Origin: Mycobacterium senriense
Lineage (GTDB): Bacteria; Actinomycetota; Actinomycetes; Mycobacteriales; Mycobacteriaceae
NCBI RefSeq assembly: GCF_019668465.1
Contig: NZ_AP024828.1
Location: 1,798,001 to 1,862,000 of the forward strand
Direction of reading: 5' to 3'
Length of the DNA: 64,000 nt
The notes below the pieces were generated by a model. The model ran no database searches, was not told where the DNA came from, and saw nothing but the letters and a program-made list of their open reading frames with translations. The first letter of the stretch is position 1. Each line of letters begins with the position of its first letter. Of the stretch, positions 25,495 to 33,992 are shown piece by piece. A program made the translations under genes and the position numbers.

Positions 25495-27945
25495 ATGTCG
25501 GAAGTCGCGTCGGACGGGCCGCTGGCCGGCCTGGTGGTGGTCGACCTGTCGACGACGCTGCCCGGCGCGCAGGCGACGCAGTTTCTCGCCGACTGCGGTG
25601 CCGAGGTGATCATGGTCGAGCCGCCCGACGGCAGTCCGCTGCGTGATCTAGCTGGCTGGCCAGCGCTGCTGCGTGGCAAGCGCAGCGTGACCCTCGACCT
25701 CCACAATGACGCTGACCTCGAGAGGTTGCGTGCTCTGTTGCGGCGTGCCGACGTAATGGTGAATACGTTGCGGCCGACCACCGCCGAGCGCATCGGACTT
25801 GCTCACGACGCGCTGTCGAAGGCCTACCCACGACTCGTCGTGGCGACGATCACGGGGTGGGGTTCGACCGGGCCGTTTCGCGACTACAAGGGCTGGGAGG
25901 CGCTGGTCATGGCCAAGACCGGCGTCATGCACGAGAAGCGCGGCCTCGCGCCGCGGCCCGGCCCGGCGTTCACTACGTTCACCTATGCGTCGTGGGGCGC
26001 CGCCCATGCCGCTGTTCAAGGTGTGCTGGCCGCGCTCCTCGAGCGGGAGAGCAGTGGGCGCGGCCAAACCGTCGAGACCAATTTGGTGACCGGCATGGGT
26101 TCGATGGATCCCTACAACTGGTTCTACGAGATGGTGCTGCAACGGTATCCGGGCGCCTTCGAACCGATGGACGCCGCATACGACGATCAGGGTCGGCCCC
26201 AGGCGTATCTCATTTATGCACTGCTGGTGTGTCCGACGAAGGACGGCCGCTGGCTGCAGTTCGCTCAGGTGTCGCCCAAGCTGATCAGCGCCTGGCTCAC
26301 CGAACTCGACCTGCTCGGGGAGCTCGCCGATCCGAAGTGGCAGGGCTTTCCGATGCTGCCGACCCCCGAACTTCGCATGCAGTGGTGGGACATCATGATC
26401 GAACGGGTCGGCGCCCGCACCCTCGCCGAATGGCAGCAGGCCATGACGGAGAACCTCGACCTGAGCGGCGAGCTGTTCCGGAGTCCCGAAGACTCGCTGA
26501 ACCACCCGCAGACCGCGCACGAAGGGCGTGCCACCACCGTCATCGACCCCGATCTCGGACCCGTACGACAGCCGTCGACCCTTATTCATGCAGACGGCAA
26601 ACCGCTGACCCGGCTTCGGCCGGCCCCGCGAATCGGCGAGGACAACGACTCAGTCACCTTCGATCAAGTGGGCGGCGCCGCCCTGCCCGCTCCGCGGGAA
26701 GCCCACGACGACCCGCCGCTGAAGGGTGTGACGGTCCTGGAGTTCGGCAGCATGTTCGCCGGACCGTACGGCGCGACCCTGCTGGCCGACCTGGGTGCTC
26801 GCGTCATCAAGGTCGAGCCGCTCGACGGCGACAACATCCGCAACCTGGTCGCATTCCCTGAGGCGGGCGGCGCAAAAGTGTTGCAGGGCAAGGAAAGTAT
26901 TGCGATCGACTTCACCCGACCCGAGGGCCTCGAGCTGGTGTACGAACTGGCCAAGCGGTCCGACGTCGTGCTGCAGTGCTTCCGCGGGAAAGCCGCAGAA
27001 CGAGCGAAGATCGACGAAGCTTCGCTGCGGGCCGTCAATCCGGACTTGGCGTTCGTGACGACCTCGGGTTACGGGGTCGACGGACCGTTCGCACATCGCG
27101 CGGCCTACGCGCCGTCGGTCGGTGCGGCGTCCGGCCTGGCGCAGGTCGACAGCCACGACACGGGCCAGCCACCCACCGACCTGGACGACTTGCACCGGCG
27201 GGCGGTCAAACTCCACTCCGGCGGAGCTGTCCCCGCCGTTCAGTCCGACGGCATCGCGGCGCACGGTGTCGGTTCGGCGCTGCTGGTCGCGTTGTACGCC
27301 AAGCGTCGCGGCACGACGTTGACGAAGGTGGTCACGACCATGCTCGGCACTGTGCAGCAGGCGTTGATCGCCTACAACGCGAGCTATGCGTCCCGACCCG
27401 CCGAAACGCCCGCCGACGAACAGTTTTTCGGCATGAATGCCTTGTACCGGATGTACCGGGCGGCCGACGGTTATGTCTTTCTCGCCGCACCATTGCCGCG
27501 CGAATGGCCGGCACTGGCCAAAGCGATGTCACCGTACGTCGACTTGCACGCCGAGGAGCGCTTTGCCGACGCCGAATCTCGCACGCAGTACGACGAAGAG
27601 CTAATCGCCGCACTGACAACGGTTTTCGCAACCAAGACCAAGCTGGAGTGGGAGCACGAATTGTCGGCTCAAGACGTTGGGTGCGTCGAGGTGGTGGAGG
27701 CCAATTCCGAGTTGGTGTTGCAGGGCGACCAGTGCTACGAAGCAGGCTATGCCGTGGACGCCCACAGCCCGATTTTCGAGGAGCATCGTCGGCTCGCACC
27801 GCTGTGCCGGTTCTCGCGATCGCGGACACGGGCCGACGCCGGGTGCACCGTCGGGCAGCACACGGATGCGGTGCTGCGCGAAATCGGGCTGGACGAGGCG
27901 GCGATCGCCGACCTGAGAGCCAAAGAGATCGTCGGCGGTAGTTGA
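25495..27945 (+). CDS. Tandem-domain class III CoA-transferase (CaiB-CaiB fusion)
   Basis: An 816-residue protein made of two complete CaiB/BaiF domains. The first (about residues 8-390) begins LAGLVVVDLSTTLPGAQATQF and has a catalytic-region KGWEALVMAKTGVM, where the usual Asp is Glu. The second (about 410-810) begins LKGVTVLEFGSMFAGPYGA and has AAYAPSVGAASGLAQ at the corresponding place, where no Asp is evident. Class III transferases form interlocked dimers, so a fusion may be a covalent dimer. The atypical catalytic positions raise the possibility of altered chemistry. A start with GGGAGCG upstream at 25495 is used. Confidence 0.85.
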   Translation: MSEVASDGPLAGLVVVDLSTTLPGAQATQFLADCGAEVIMVEPPDGSPLRDLAGWPALLRGKRSVTLDLHNDADLERLRALLRRADVMVNTLRPTTAERIGLAHDALSKAYPRLVVATITGWGSTGPFRDYKGWEALVMAKTGVMHEKRGLAPRPGPAFTTFTYASWGAAHAAVQGVLAALLERESSGRGQTVETNLVTGMGSMDPYNWFYEMVLQRYPGAFEPMDAAYDDQGRPQAYLIYALLVCPTKDGRWLQFAQVSPKLISAWLTELDLLGELADPKWQGFPMLPTPELRMQWWDIMIERVGARTLAEWQQAMTENLDLSGELFRSPEDSLNHPQTAHEGRATTVIDPDLGPVRQPSTLIHADGKPLTRLRPAPRIGEDNDSVTFDQVGGAALPAPREAHDDPPLKGVTVLEFGSMFAGPYGATLLADLGARVIKVEPLDGDNIRNLVAFPEAGGAKVLQGKESIAIDFTRPEGLELVYELAKRSDVVLQCFRGKAAERAKIDEASLRAVNPDLAFVTTSGYGVDGPFAHRAAYAPSVGAASGLAQVDSHDTGQPPTDLDDLHRRAVKLHSGGAVPAVQSDGIAAHGVGSALLVALYAKRRGTTLTKVVTTMLGTVQQALIAYNASYASRPAETPADEQFFGMNALYRMYRAADGYVFLAAPLPREWPALAKAMSPYVDLHAEERFADAESRTQYDEELIAALTTVFATKTKLEWEHELSAQDVGCVEVVEANSELVLQGDQCYEAGYAVDAHSPIFEEHRRLAPLCRFSRSRTRADAGCTVGQHTDAVLREIGLDEAAIADLRAKEIVGGS

Positions 27946-27949
27946 CGAC

Positions 27950-28630
27950 TCAGTCGTGCTCAGCGATCAGCCCGCGGGTTTCGTAGGACACCGGTGCCGT
28001 CAGCATTCCGACCCAGGTGTCCACGTAATTGTGCAGCTGCGCTTCGCTGAGTCCGTGCCCGGAGCGGGCGGATGCCGCCAGCACGTTGATCAGACTGATG
28101 TAGAGCTGGAAGGTTCGGCCGCGCCGGATCCGTTCGGGCAGGTCCTGCAGCGCGGCGTCGACCAGTTCTTCCAGCCTCTCCTGGGTCCACTCATCGTCGA
28201 CGTGATCCGGCCAGTAATCGCTGCGTGCGCGCGGATCCTCCATGAGCCGAGCCAGGAACGGCGCGAACATCTCGCCCGCGGCGATGCTGTTGGCCAGCGG
28301 CCGCACCAGCAGCCACACCACGGCGCGGGGGTCTGCCTCCTTGCCTTGCTCGCGCATGCGCGCGAGCATCTCCTGGCGGTCGATCCCGAGGGACGCCTGG
28401 CGGTAGGCGATCAGCGCGCGGATCAGGCCCTCGCGAGAGCCGAAGTGGTAGCGGATCACCGAGGTGTTGGACTGCCCGGCCGCCTGCTGAATCTCCCTCA
28501 GCGTGACCGCCTCTATGCCGCGGGTGGCGAACAGCCGCTCGGCGACCTCCATCAACATCACCCGGGTCGACTCACCCGATGCGTTGCGCCTCCGCTCGCC
28601 CGCGGGCGACTCAGTTCCCAGCTCCGGCAT
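27950..28630 (-). CDS. TetR-family transcriptional regulator
   Basis: A 226-residue TetR regulator. The DNA-binding domain (about residues 22-68) contains MEVAERLFATRGIEAVTLREIQQAAGQSNTSVIRYHFGSREGLI, read in segments, a canonical TetR helix-turn-helix. The C-terminal ligand domain is helical. The ATG at 28630 is preceded by GGAGGAGG, so I prefer it over the upstream in-frame start at 28675. The gene is divergent from the amidohydrolase operon, with a near-perfect palindrome in the gap, which suggests auto-regulation and control of that operon. Confidence 0.88.
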   Translation of the reverse strand: MPELGTESPAGERRRNASGESTRVMLMEVAERLFATRGIEAVTLREIQQAAGQSNTSVIRYHFGSREGLIRALIAYRQASLGIDRQEMLARMREQGKEADPRAVVWLLVRPLANSIAAGEMFAPFLARLMEDPRARSDYWPDHVDDEWTQERLEELVDAALQDLPERIRRGRTFQLYISLINVLAASARSGHGLSEAQLHNYVDTWVGMLTAPVSYETRGLIAEHD

Positions 28631-28684
28631 GGGCCTCCTCCAGTCCGCCTCAGTTTTACCGGCGTCGCCCGTCAAGCCAAATAG

Positions 28685-28700
28685 TAATGGCTAGTCATTA
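28685..28700. promoter_or_regulatory. Candidate TetR operator, TAATGGCTAGTCATTA
   Basis: A 16-base palindrome with a single mismatched pair (TAATG-n-CTAG-n-CATTA), 55 bases upstream of the TetR ATG and 66 bases upstream of the amidohydrolase ATG. Size, symmetry and position are those of TetR operators in divergent promoters. Binding by the neighbouring regulator is inferred. Confidence 0.65.
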
Positions 28701-28766
28701 AAAATACTGGACTTGCGTCGGAGCAGCTGGCATCATTCGAATGAGCGACGGATCCGTGGAGGGCCA

Positions 28767-29903
28767 ATGAGCATGATCTGGACGAATTCTGGTGACTCGC
28801 ACTTTCTAGAGCCCGACGATCTGTGGAAGTCCCGGTTGCCGAAGGCGCTCGCCGACTTGACGCCGCACGCCGAGAAGGATCCCGACGGGGAGTACGAGAC
28901 CGTCTCGGTCGACGGGCAGATCTTCCGGCGCAAGCTGCCGTCATCGGCGATGGAGGCCTTCATCGAGGAGAGCATGAAGCCGCAGGGGATCCGGGACGCG
29001 CGGGCGCGGCTCGGTGATCTCGATAAGGAGGGCGTCTGGGGTGAGGTGATCTTCCCCTCGCTGGGCATGTGGGGCTCGACCTTCCGCACCCCTGAACTTC
29101 TCAAGGCATGCATGCGGGCCAGCAACGAGTGGGCGCTCGAGGAGATCTGCGCTGTGTCGCCTCGCTATGTGGTGACCGCCCAGGTGTCGACGCTGATCGT
29201 CGAAGACGCAGTCGAGGAATTGCATTGGGCCGCAGGCAAAGGCTTCAAGGCGGTGTTCTTGCCGACGACACCCCACCCGAGCGCCCCGGACTGGCATCGC
29301 AAGGAGTGGGAACCGTTCTGGGCGGCGGCCGAGGAAGCGGGCATGGTGATCGCGTTCCACATCGGCACCGATCCGGTCGACATGACGGTCGGTGGCGCCA
29401 GCGGCGGGGCGGGCATGGTGTACCGCGGGCCGGGCGGAGCGGTGATGAATTACGCCGAGACCACCTTCTCAGGGCAGCGGGCGGCGATGAAGATGGTCGC
29501 CTCCGGCGCGCTGGACCGCCACCCCGACCTTCGGGTGCTGATCTCCGAAGGGGGCGCCACCTGGGTGCCGTTCCTCGGTGACCGGATGGTCGAGGGCTAC
29601 CGCCAACACCATATGGCGGTGCGGCCCAAGCTGACTCGCAGTCCCAAGGAGATCCTTTATGGTCAGGTATACGCGTCATTCCAGCACGACGAGACCGCGG
29701 TCGCCGCGTACGAGCACATGGGCTACAAGAACGTGATGTTCGGCAGCGACTACCCGCACATGGAGGGTACCTTCGGCCATACCCAGGACACCCTCAAGGG
29801 GCTCTTCGACGGCGTGAGCGATGAGACGCGGCTGCGCATCACGCAGGGCACGTTCTACGAACTGTTCCCCGACGTGCCACCCATCCCGGTCGAAAACTCC
29901 TGA
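28767..29903 (+). CDS. Amidohydrolase family 2 metal-dependent hydrolase/decarboxylase
   Basis: A 378-residue TIM-barrel amidohydrolase. It has the N-terminal DSHFLEPDDLW (metal-binding DxHxxE type), VIAFHIGTDP and GSDYPHMEGTFG with the C-terminal Asp. The closest studied relatives are decarboxylases of the ACMSD group and resorcylate-type enzymes, but many actinobacterial members are of unknown function. GGAGGG precedes the ATG at 28767; the longer upstream frame is not family-like. First gene of an operon with a thiolase-fold/DUF35 pair. Confidence 0.85.
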   Translation: MSMIWTNSGDSHFLEPDDLWKSRLPKALADLTPHAEKDPDGEYETVSVDGQIFRRKLPSSAMEAFIEESMKPQGIRDARARLGDLDKEGVWGEVIFPSLGMWGSTFRTPELLKACMRASNEWALEEICAVSPRYVVTAQVSTLIVEDAVEELHWAAGKGFKAVFLPTTPHPSAPDWHRKEWEPFWAAAEEAGMVIAFHIGTDPVDMTVGGASGGAGMVYRGPGGAVMNYAETTFSGQRAAMKMVASGALDRHPDLRVLISEGGATWVPFLGDRMVEGYRQHHMAVRPKLTRSPKEILYGQVYASFQHDETAVAAYEHMGYKNVMFGSDYPHMEGTFGHTQDTLKGLFDGVSDETRLRITQGTFYELFPDVPPIPVENS

Positions 29904-29907
29904 GCGC

Positions 29908-31107
29908 GTGGCGAACACAACAGGGCTTCGCGACGTCGCCATCGTCGGTGTCGGCGCCACGCCCTACTACAAGCGCGGCGGCTCGCTGCCCAAGTCGATC
30001 ACCGAGCTGGCCGGTGAGGCCATCCTGGCCGCGTGTGAGGACGCAGGCCTTCGCATCACCGACGTCGACGGCTTCGCCTACTATTCGGGCGCCAGTGCCG
30101 GTTATACCGAAAAGATGGACACCGCTGAATTCGTTGAGACCCTTGGGATTCCGGAAGTCCGGTTTACCGCCGCACTGACCTCCGGCGGCGGCGGCTCGGC
30201 GGGTGCGATCGGGCTGGCGCGGGCCGCAATCGTCGCCGGGGATGCCTCGGTGGTGGTGACGGTGATGGCGCTGCAGCAGGCGAAACAGCGTCTCGGATCG
30301 GTGTTTTCGGCATTGGAGCCCGATCCGATCAATTCCTTCCTTCAGCCGTCCGGGCTGTTCGGCCCGGGACATCTGATGTCGGTCATGGCTCGTCGGCACA
30401 TGCACCTCTACGGCACCCGCCGCGAGGCATTCGCAGAGATTGCACTCTCCACGCGGGCCAACGCGACAAACAGACCGAAGGCCATGCACCGCCAACCGCT
30501 GACGCTCGACGACTATTTCAATGCGCGGATGATCGCAGAACCCTTGTGCCTCTACGACTTCTGTCAGGAGACCGACGGTGCCGTGGCCGTGATCACCACC
30601 AGCATGAATCGTGCCAAGGATCTGAAGCAACCGCCGGTGCCGGTGGTCGCCGCCGCCCACGGTGGTGTCCGCGACTGGGGTAGAGCTTTCGCCTGGATGG
30701 GGATGCCCGACGAATACTTCGCCTCCTCGGGCAATGCACCCATCGCCAAACGGCTCTACGAGCGGGCCGGTATCAGCGCTGCCGACATCGACGTAGCACT
30801 GCTCTACGACCACTTCAGCCCGATGGTGCTCATGCAGCTGGAGGACTATGGGTTCTGCGGCAAGGGGGAGGGCGGCACGTTCGTCGAAAGCGGAGCGATC
30901 CGGTACGACGGCGGCTCGATTCCGGTCAACACGCACGGCGGCCAGCTCTCCGAGGCCTACATCATCGGAATGACCCACATCGTGGAAGGAGTCGAGCAGA
31001 TGCGCGGCACCGCCATCAACCAGGTCGCCGACGCCGAACTCGCCCTGATCACGGGTGGGCCGGCGAGCCTGCCAGTGAGCGGGCTGATTCTGGGACGCGC
31101 CGCATGA
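29908..31107 (+). CDS. Thiolase-fold lipid-transfer protein (Ltp2-like)
   Basis: A 399-residue thiolase-superfamily protein with LRDVAIVGVGATPYYKRGG, ALLYDHFSPMVLMQLEDYGFC and GGSIPVNTHGGQLSEAYIIG. At the thiolase Cys position the sequence is AALTSGGGGSAGAIG, so no nucleophilic Cys is present and retro-aldol cleavage is the better guess. The GTG start at 29908 follows the amidohydrolase stop by 4 bases. The next gene, a DUF35 protein, overlaps it by four bases and is the presumed partner subunit. Confidence 0.87.
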   Translation: MANTTGLRDVAIVGVGATPYYKRGGSLPKSITELAGEAILAACEDAGLRITDVDGFAYYSGASAGYTEKMDTAEFVETLGIPEVRFTAALTSGGGGSAGAIGLARAAIVAGDASVVVTVMALQQAKQRLGSVFSALEPDPINSFLQPSGLFGPGHLMSVMARRHMHLYGTRREAFAEIALSTRANATNRPKAMHRQPLTLDDYFNARMIAEPLCLYDFCQETDGAVAVITTSMNRAKDLKQPPVPVVAAAHGGVRDWGRAFAWMGMPDEYFASSGNAPIAKRLYERAGISAADIDVALLYDHFSPMVLMQLEDYGFCGKGEGGTFVESGAIRYDGGSIPVNTHGGQLSEAYIIGMTHIVEGVEQMRGTAINQVADAELALITGGPASLPVSGLILGRAA

Positions 31108-31553
31108 GTACCGCGGCGGTCACGCTGGCCACCACCATTCCGGGCGAACACGTGCGGATCGCGGTCAATAAGGACACCGAGCCGTTCTGGATCGCCGCGA
31201 AGGAACGGCGGTTGGTGGCGCCGCAGTGCGGCGACTGTCAGACCTTTCGGTTGCCCCCGACACCGTTTTGCCCCAATTGTCAATCGAAACAAGTAAATTG
31301 GGTCGACCTCAGCGGCGATGCCGTCGTTTACAGCTTCGCCGTGGTGCACGGTTTTCCCGGCATGCCGGATCTGGTGTTGGTGCCGGCGGTCCTCGACCTG
31401 CCGGACGCACCCGGTGCGCGGCTGGTCTCCAACGTGGTCGACATCGCACCCGCCGACGTGACGATAGGAATGCCTGTCCACGTTGACTTCTCACCGATCG
31501 CCGACGGCTGGCTGCTGCCCGTCTTTCGCGTCGTCGATCAGGATAAGGAGTAA
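31104..31553 (+). CDS. DUF35 OB-fold protein with zinc ribbon
   Basis: A 149-residue protein with zinc-ribbon cysteines CGDC and FCPNC (about residues 41-58) and an OB-fold, LSGDAVVYSFAVVHGF, LDLPDAPGARLVSNV and HVDFSPI. It pairs with the thiolase-fold protein encoded just upstream (ATGA overlap), by analogy with ChsH2/Ltp2-type complexes where the DUF35 chain holds the CoA substrate. Confidence 0.87.
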   Translation: MSTAAVTLATTIPGEHVRIAVNKDTEPFWIAAKERRLVAPQCGDCQTFRLPPTPFCPNCQSKQVNWVDLSGDAVVYSFAVVHGFPGMPDLVLVPAVLDLPDAPGARLVSNVVDIAPADVTIGMPVHVDFSPIADGWLLPVFRVVDQDKE

Positions 31554-31557
31554 CACC

Positions 31558-31767
31558 GTGTCCGATGACAGCGCTCTGCACGAGAAGCCCCTCGAGTTCC
31601 TCACCAGCATCGCCAACACGGGCGGATCTTGTGACGGTCAGGCGATCCTGCCCGTCAATGGTCACTTCCGTTGTACGTGCTCGTGCGGCGACTGGGACGT
31701 CGAAGTCGACGATCCGCAGGAAGGCCTGCGGCAAGCAAGAATTCATACCGGCAGCGTTGCCAACTGA
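31558..31767 (+). CDS. Small cysteine-rich protein, unknown
   Basis: A 69-residue protein not recognised as a known family. It starts with GTG at 31558 behind a good AAGGAG site. It contains TGGSCDG and HFRCTCSCGDWDVEV, giving four cysteines that could bind a metal, and ends ARIHTGSVAN. It sits between a DUF35 gene (4-base gap) and an SDR (19-base gap), so it is almost certainly co-transcribed. An accessory or metal-binding subunit of the thiolase-fold/DUF35 enzyme is one idea, not shown. Confidence 0.7.
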   Translation: MSDDSALHEKPLEFLTSIANTGGSCDGQAILPVNGHFRCTCSCGDWDVEVDDPQEGLRQARIHTGSVAN

Positions 31768-31786
31768 AACAAGAGGAGCCAAACGC

Positions 31787-32602
31787 GTGGGAAATCTGAA
31801 TGGCAAAGTCGCCTTCATCACCGGAGCGGCCCGCGGTCAGGGTCGCGCACATGCGGTCCGACTCGCGGCAGACGGTGCGGACATCGTCGCGCTCGACATC
31901 TGCCGCGATATCGACTCCATCGACTATCCCAACGCCAGCCCCGACGACCTCGACGAAACCGTCAAGCTCGTCGAGAAGGAGGGCAGACGCATCGTCGCCC
32001 GGCAGGCCGACGTGCGCGACGCTGACGCCGTCGAGCAGGTAGTGGCCGACGGACTCGCCGAGTTCGGACGCCTCGACATCGTGATCGCGAACGCCGGCGT
32101 CATTCGACTTGGCCCCGGCGGCGACCGGCGGCAGACGTTCCGCGACATCATTGATGTCAACCTCATCGGTGTATGGAACACCGTGGAAGCGGCGATCCCA
32201 GCCCTCATCGACGGTGGACGCGGCGGATCGATCGTGCTGACGTCGTCGAGTGCCGGACTCAAGGGCACCGGCACGGATCGGGCTGGCGGACAGGCCTACA
32301 CCGCGGCCAAGCGCGGCTTGGTCGGGCTGATGCAGGTGTGGGCGAACGAGTTCGCGCAGTACTCGATCCGCGTCAACACCATCCATCCAACCGGAGTCGC
32401 CACCGGAATGGTGATGAACGAGACCATGGGCAAGCTGCTGGCGGCCAACGACACGGCGGTCGCGGCGATGCAGAACGCGCTGCCCATCCAGGTCCTGATG
32501 CCCGAGGATATCGCGAACGCGGTGGCGTTCCTGGTGTCCGACGAGGCGAACTTTATCACCGGCACCGCGTGGCCGCTCGACGCCGGCTTCGCCGTCCGTT
32601 GA
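31787..32602 (+). CDS. Mycofactocin-type short-chain dehydrogenase
   Basis: A 271-residue SDR. The cofactor motif is GAARGQGRAHAVRLA, whose RGQGR-HAV pattern followed by LDIC marks the SDR group that carries a tightly held NAD and is linked to mycofactocin in actinobacteria. The insertion DSIDYPNASPDDLDETV is also typical. The catalytic triad is visible as SSSAG and YTAAK. A GTG start at 31787 follows AAGAGGAG. It would oxidise an alcohol intermediate, and mycofactocin rather than free NAD would be the electron acceptor. Confidence 0.9.
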   Translation: MGNLNGKVAFITGAARGQGRAHAVRLAADGADIVALDICRDIDSIDYPNASPDDLDETVKLVEKEGRRIVARQADVRDADAVEQVVADGLAEFGRLDIVIANAGVIRLGPGGDRRQTFRDIIDVNLIGVWNTVEAAIPALIDGGRGGSIVLTSSSAGLKGTGTDRAGGQAYTAAKRGLVGLMQVWANEFAQYSIRVNTIHPTGVATGMVMNETMGKLLAANDTAVAAMQNALPIQVLMPEDIANAVAFLVSDEANFITGTAWPLDAGFAVR

Positions 32603-32650
32603 CAGTCCCAGCGGATGTCGAGGAGTATTGCGTCCGTCACACGACATAGT

Positions 32651-32660
32651 TAACCTAGTT
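32651..32660. promoter_or_regulatory. TAACCTAGTT motif, copy 1
   Basis: TAACCTAGTT, containing the imperfect inverted repeat AAC-CTA-GTT, lies in the 176-base gap before the P450 gene. The identical ten bases occur at 52891-52900 in another divergent promoter gap. It could be an operator or extended promoter element. No regulator is identified. Confidence 0.4.
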
Positions 32661-32701
32661 TGACGAGTTCTCTTCGACCCGTCGCCCCAATCGGTCCAGA
32701 T

Positions 32702-32717
32702 TGACAGTGGACTGTCG
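32702..32717. promoter_or_regulatory. TGACAGT-NN-ACTGTCR operator, variant copy
   Basis: TGACAGTGGACTGTCG matches the palindrome TGACAGT-NN-ACTGTCA at 13 of 14 arm positions (last base G). It lies 61 bases upstream of the P450 start. Five perfect copies occur between 54168 and 61015 near the TetR gene at 55264-55854, which is the likely regulator. This copy would tie this P450 operon to that regulon. Confidence 0.65.
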
Positions 32718-32778
32718 TAGTATGCGAGCCGCGAGTGCTTGGAGTTCGCGCCCGTTCGAAGCCGCACGGAAGGACATC

Positions 32779-33984
32779 ATGATCCAGAATCAGCCCACGG
32801 CAACGTGTCCCATGAAGCAGATCGACATGAACACTCCGGACTCGCCTGCGCTGACTCACTTCCGTTTGCTCGACGAGTGCCAGGACGAGGCCCGACCGGT
32901 CTTCCGGAACACCGAGGCCGATATGGACTACTGGGTATTCACCGACAACTCGGTGATTTTGGACGGGCTCCAGCACCCGGAGCTTTGGTCCAGCAGCGTG
33001 ATCGTGCCGACGGATCCAGAGCCGCCGTACAAGTGGATCCCGATCATGCTCGACCCGCCCGACCATGCCAAATGGCGTCATGTGCTGGCGGAGTACTTCT
33101 CGCCTGGCCGCGTCAAAGGCCTGCGCGACGCGCAGCAGAAGCTGGCCGCGCGACTGATCGATGAAGTAGCAGGCGAGGGTGGGTGCGATTTCGTGACGCG
33201 GATCTCGCGGGTGTTCCCGTCGACGGTCTTCCTGACGATCATGGGCATGCCCGTCGAGGATCTCGAGAAGTTCCTGGCCTGGGAGGACATGATCCTGCAC
33301 CAGAGCGGGGCAGGGGAGGAAGTCAACGCGGCCCGACTCGAAGGCATGACGCATGTGATGGGCTACTTCTCCGGCCTGATTGCGGAGCGGCGCGAGAATC
33401 GTGACCCGCATGCGGACGACATCGTCAGCAAGGCCATCGACTGGACGCTCGACGGCGAACCCATCAACGACCTGGAACTGCTCAACTGTCTCCTGCTGTT
33501 GTTCATGGCCGGGCTCGACACAGTCTCCAACCAGCTGTCGTACGCGATGCTGCACCTGGCCACCCATCCGGCCGACCGCGCACGGATCGTTGCCGAACCC
33601 GAGCTCATTCCGAAGGCTGTGGAGGAACTCCTTCGGGTTTACCCGATCGTGCAGACGGCGCGAAAGGCCAGCCAAGACATGGATTTTCACGGATGCCCGG
33701 TTAAGGCGGGCGACATGGCGTCGTTCTCGCTCGCGTTCGCGGGCCGGGACGAATCGGCCTATGACGATGCCCGCACGGTCAACTTCGACCGTGGCGTCAC
33801 ACGTCACCTATCCTTCGGCGGCGGGCCGCACCGCTGCCTCGGTTCCCACCTCGCGCGACAAGAGCTAGCGGTGGTGCTGGAGGAGTGGCACAAGCGCATT
33901 CCAGACTACGAGGTCTCCGGGCAACCTATCGAGCACGGTGGTCAAGTGTTCGGCGTCGATTCGCTGAAGCTGACCTGGTCCTGA
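32779..33984 (+). CDS. Cytochrome P450
   Basis: A 401-residue bacterial P450. I-helix FMAGLDTVSNQL (oxygen-activating AG-DT), ExxR in EELLR, and the haem-binding FGGGPHRCLGSHLAR with the Cys thiolate ligand (about residue 352) are all intact. GGAAGGA stands before the ATG at 32779. It is followed 8 bases later by a dehydrogenase and then an SDR, a likely hydroxylation-then-oxidation module. Redox partners are not encoded in the window. Substrate unknown. Confidence 0.92.
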   Translation: MIQNQPTATCPMKQIDMNTPDSPALTHFRLLDECQDEARPVFRNTEADMDYWVFTDNSVILDGLQHPELWSSSVIVPTDPEPPYKWIPIMLDPPDHAKWRHVLAEYFSPGRVKGLRDAQQKLAARLIDEVAGEGGCDFVTRISRVFPSTVFLTIMGMPVEDLEKFLAWEDMILHQSGAGEEVNAARLEGMTHVMGYFSGLIAERRENRDPHADDIVSKAIDWTLDGEPINDLELLNCLLLLFMAGLDTVSNQLSYAMLHLATHPADRARIVAEPELIPKAVEELLRVYPIVQTARKASQDMDFHGCPVKAGDMASFSLAFAGRDESAYDDARTVNFDRGVTRHLSFGGGPHRCLGSHLARQELAVVLEEWHKRIPDYEVSGQPIEHGGQVFGVDSLKLTWS

Positions 33985-33992
33985 CTAGCGCA

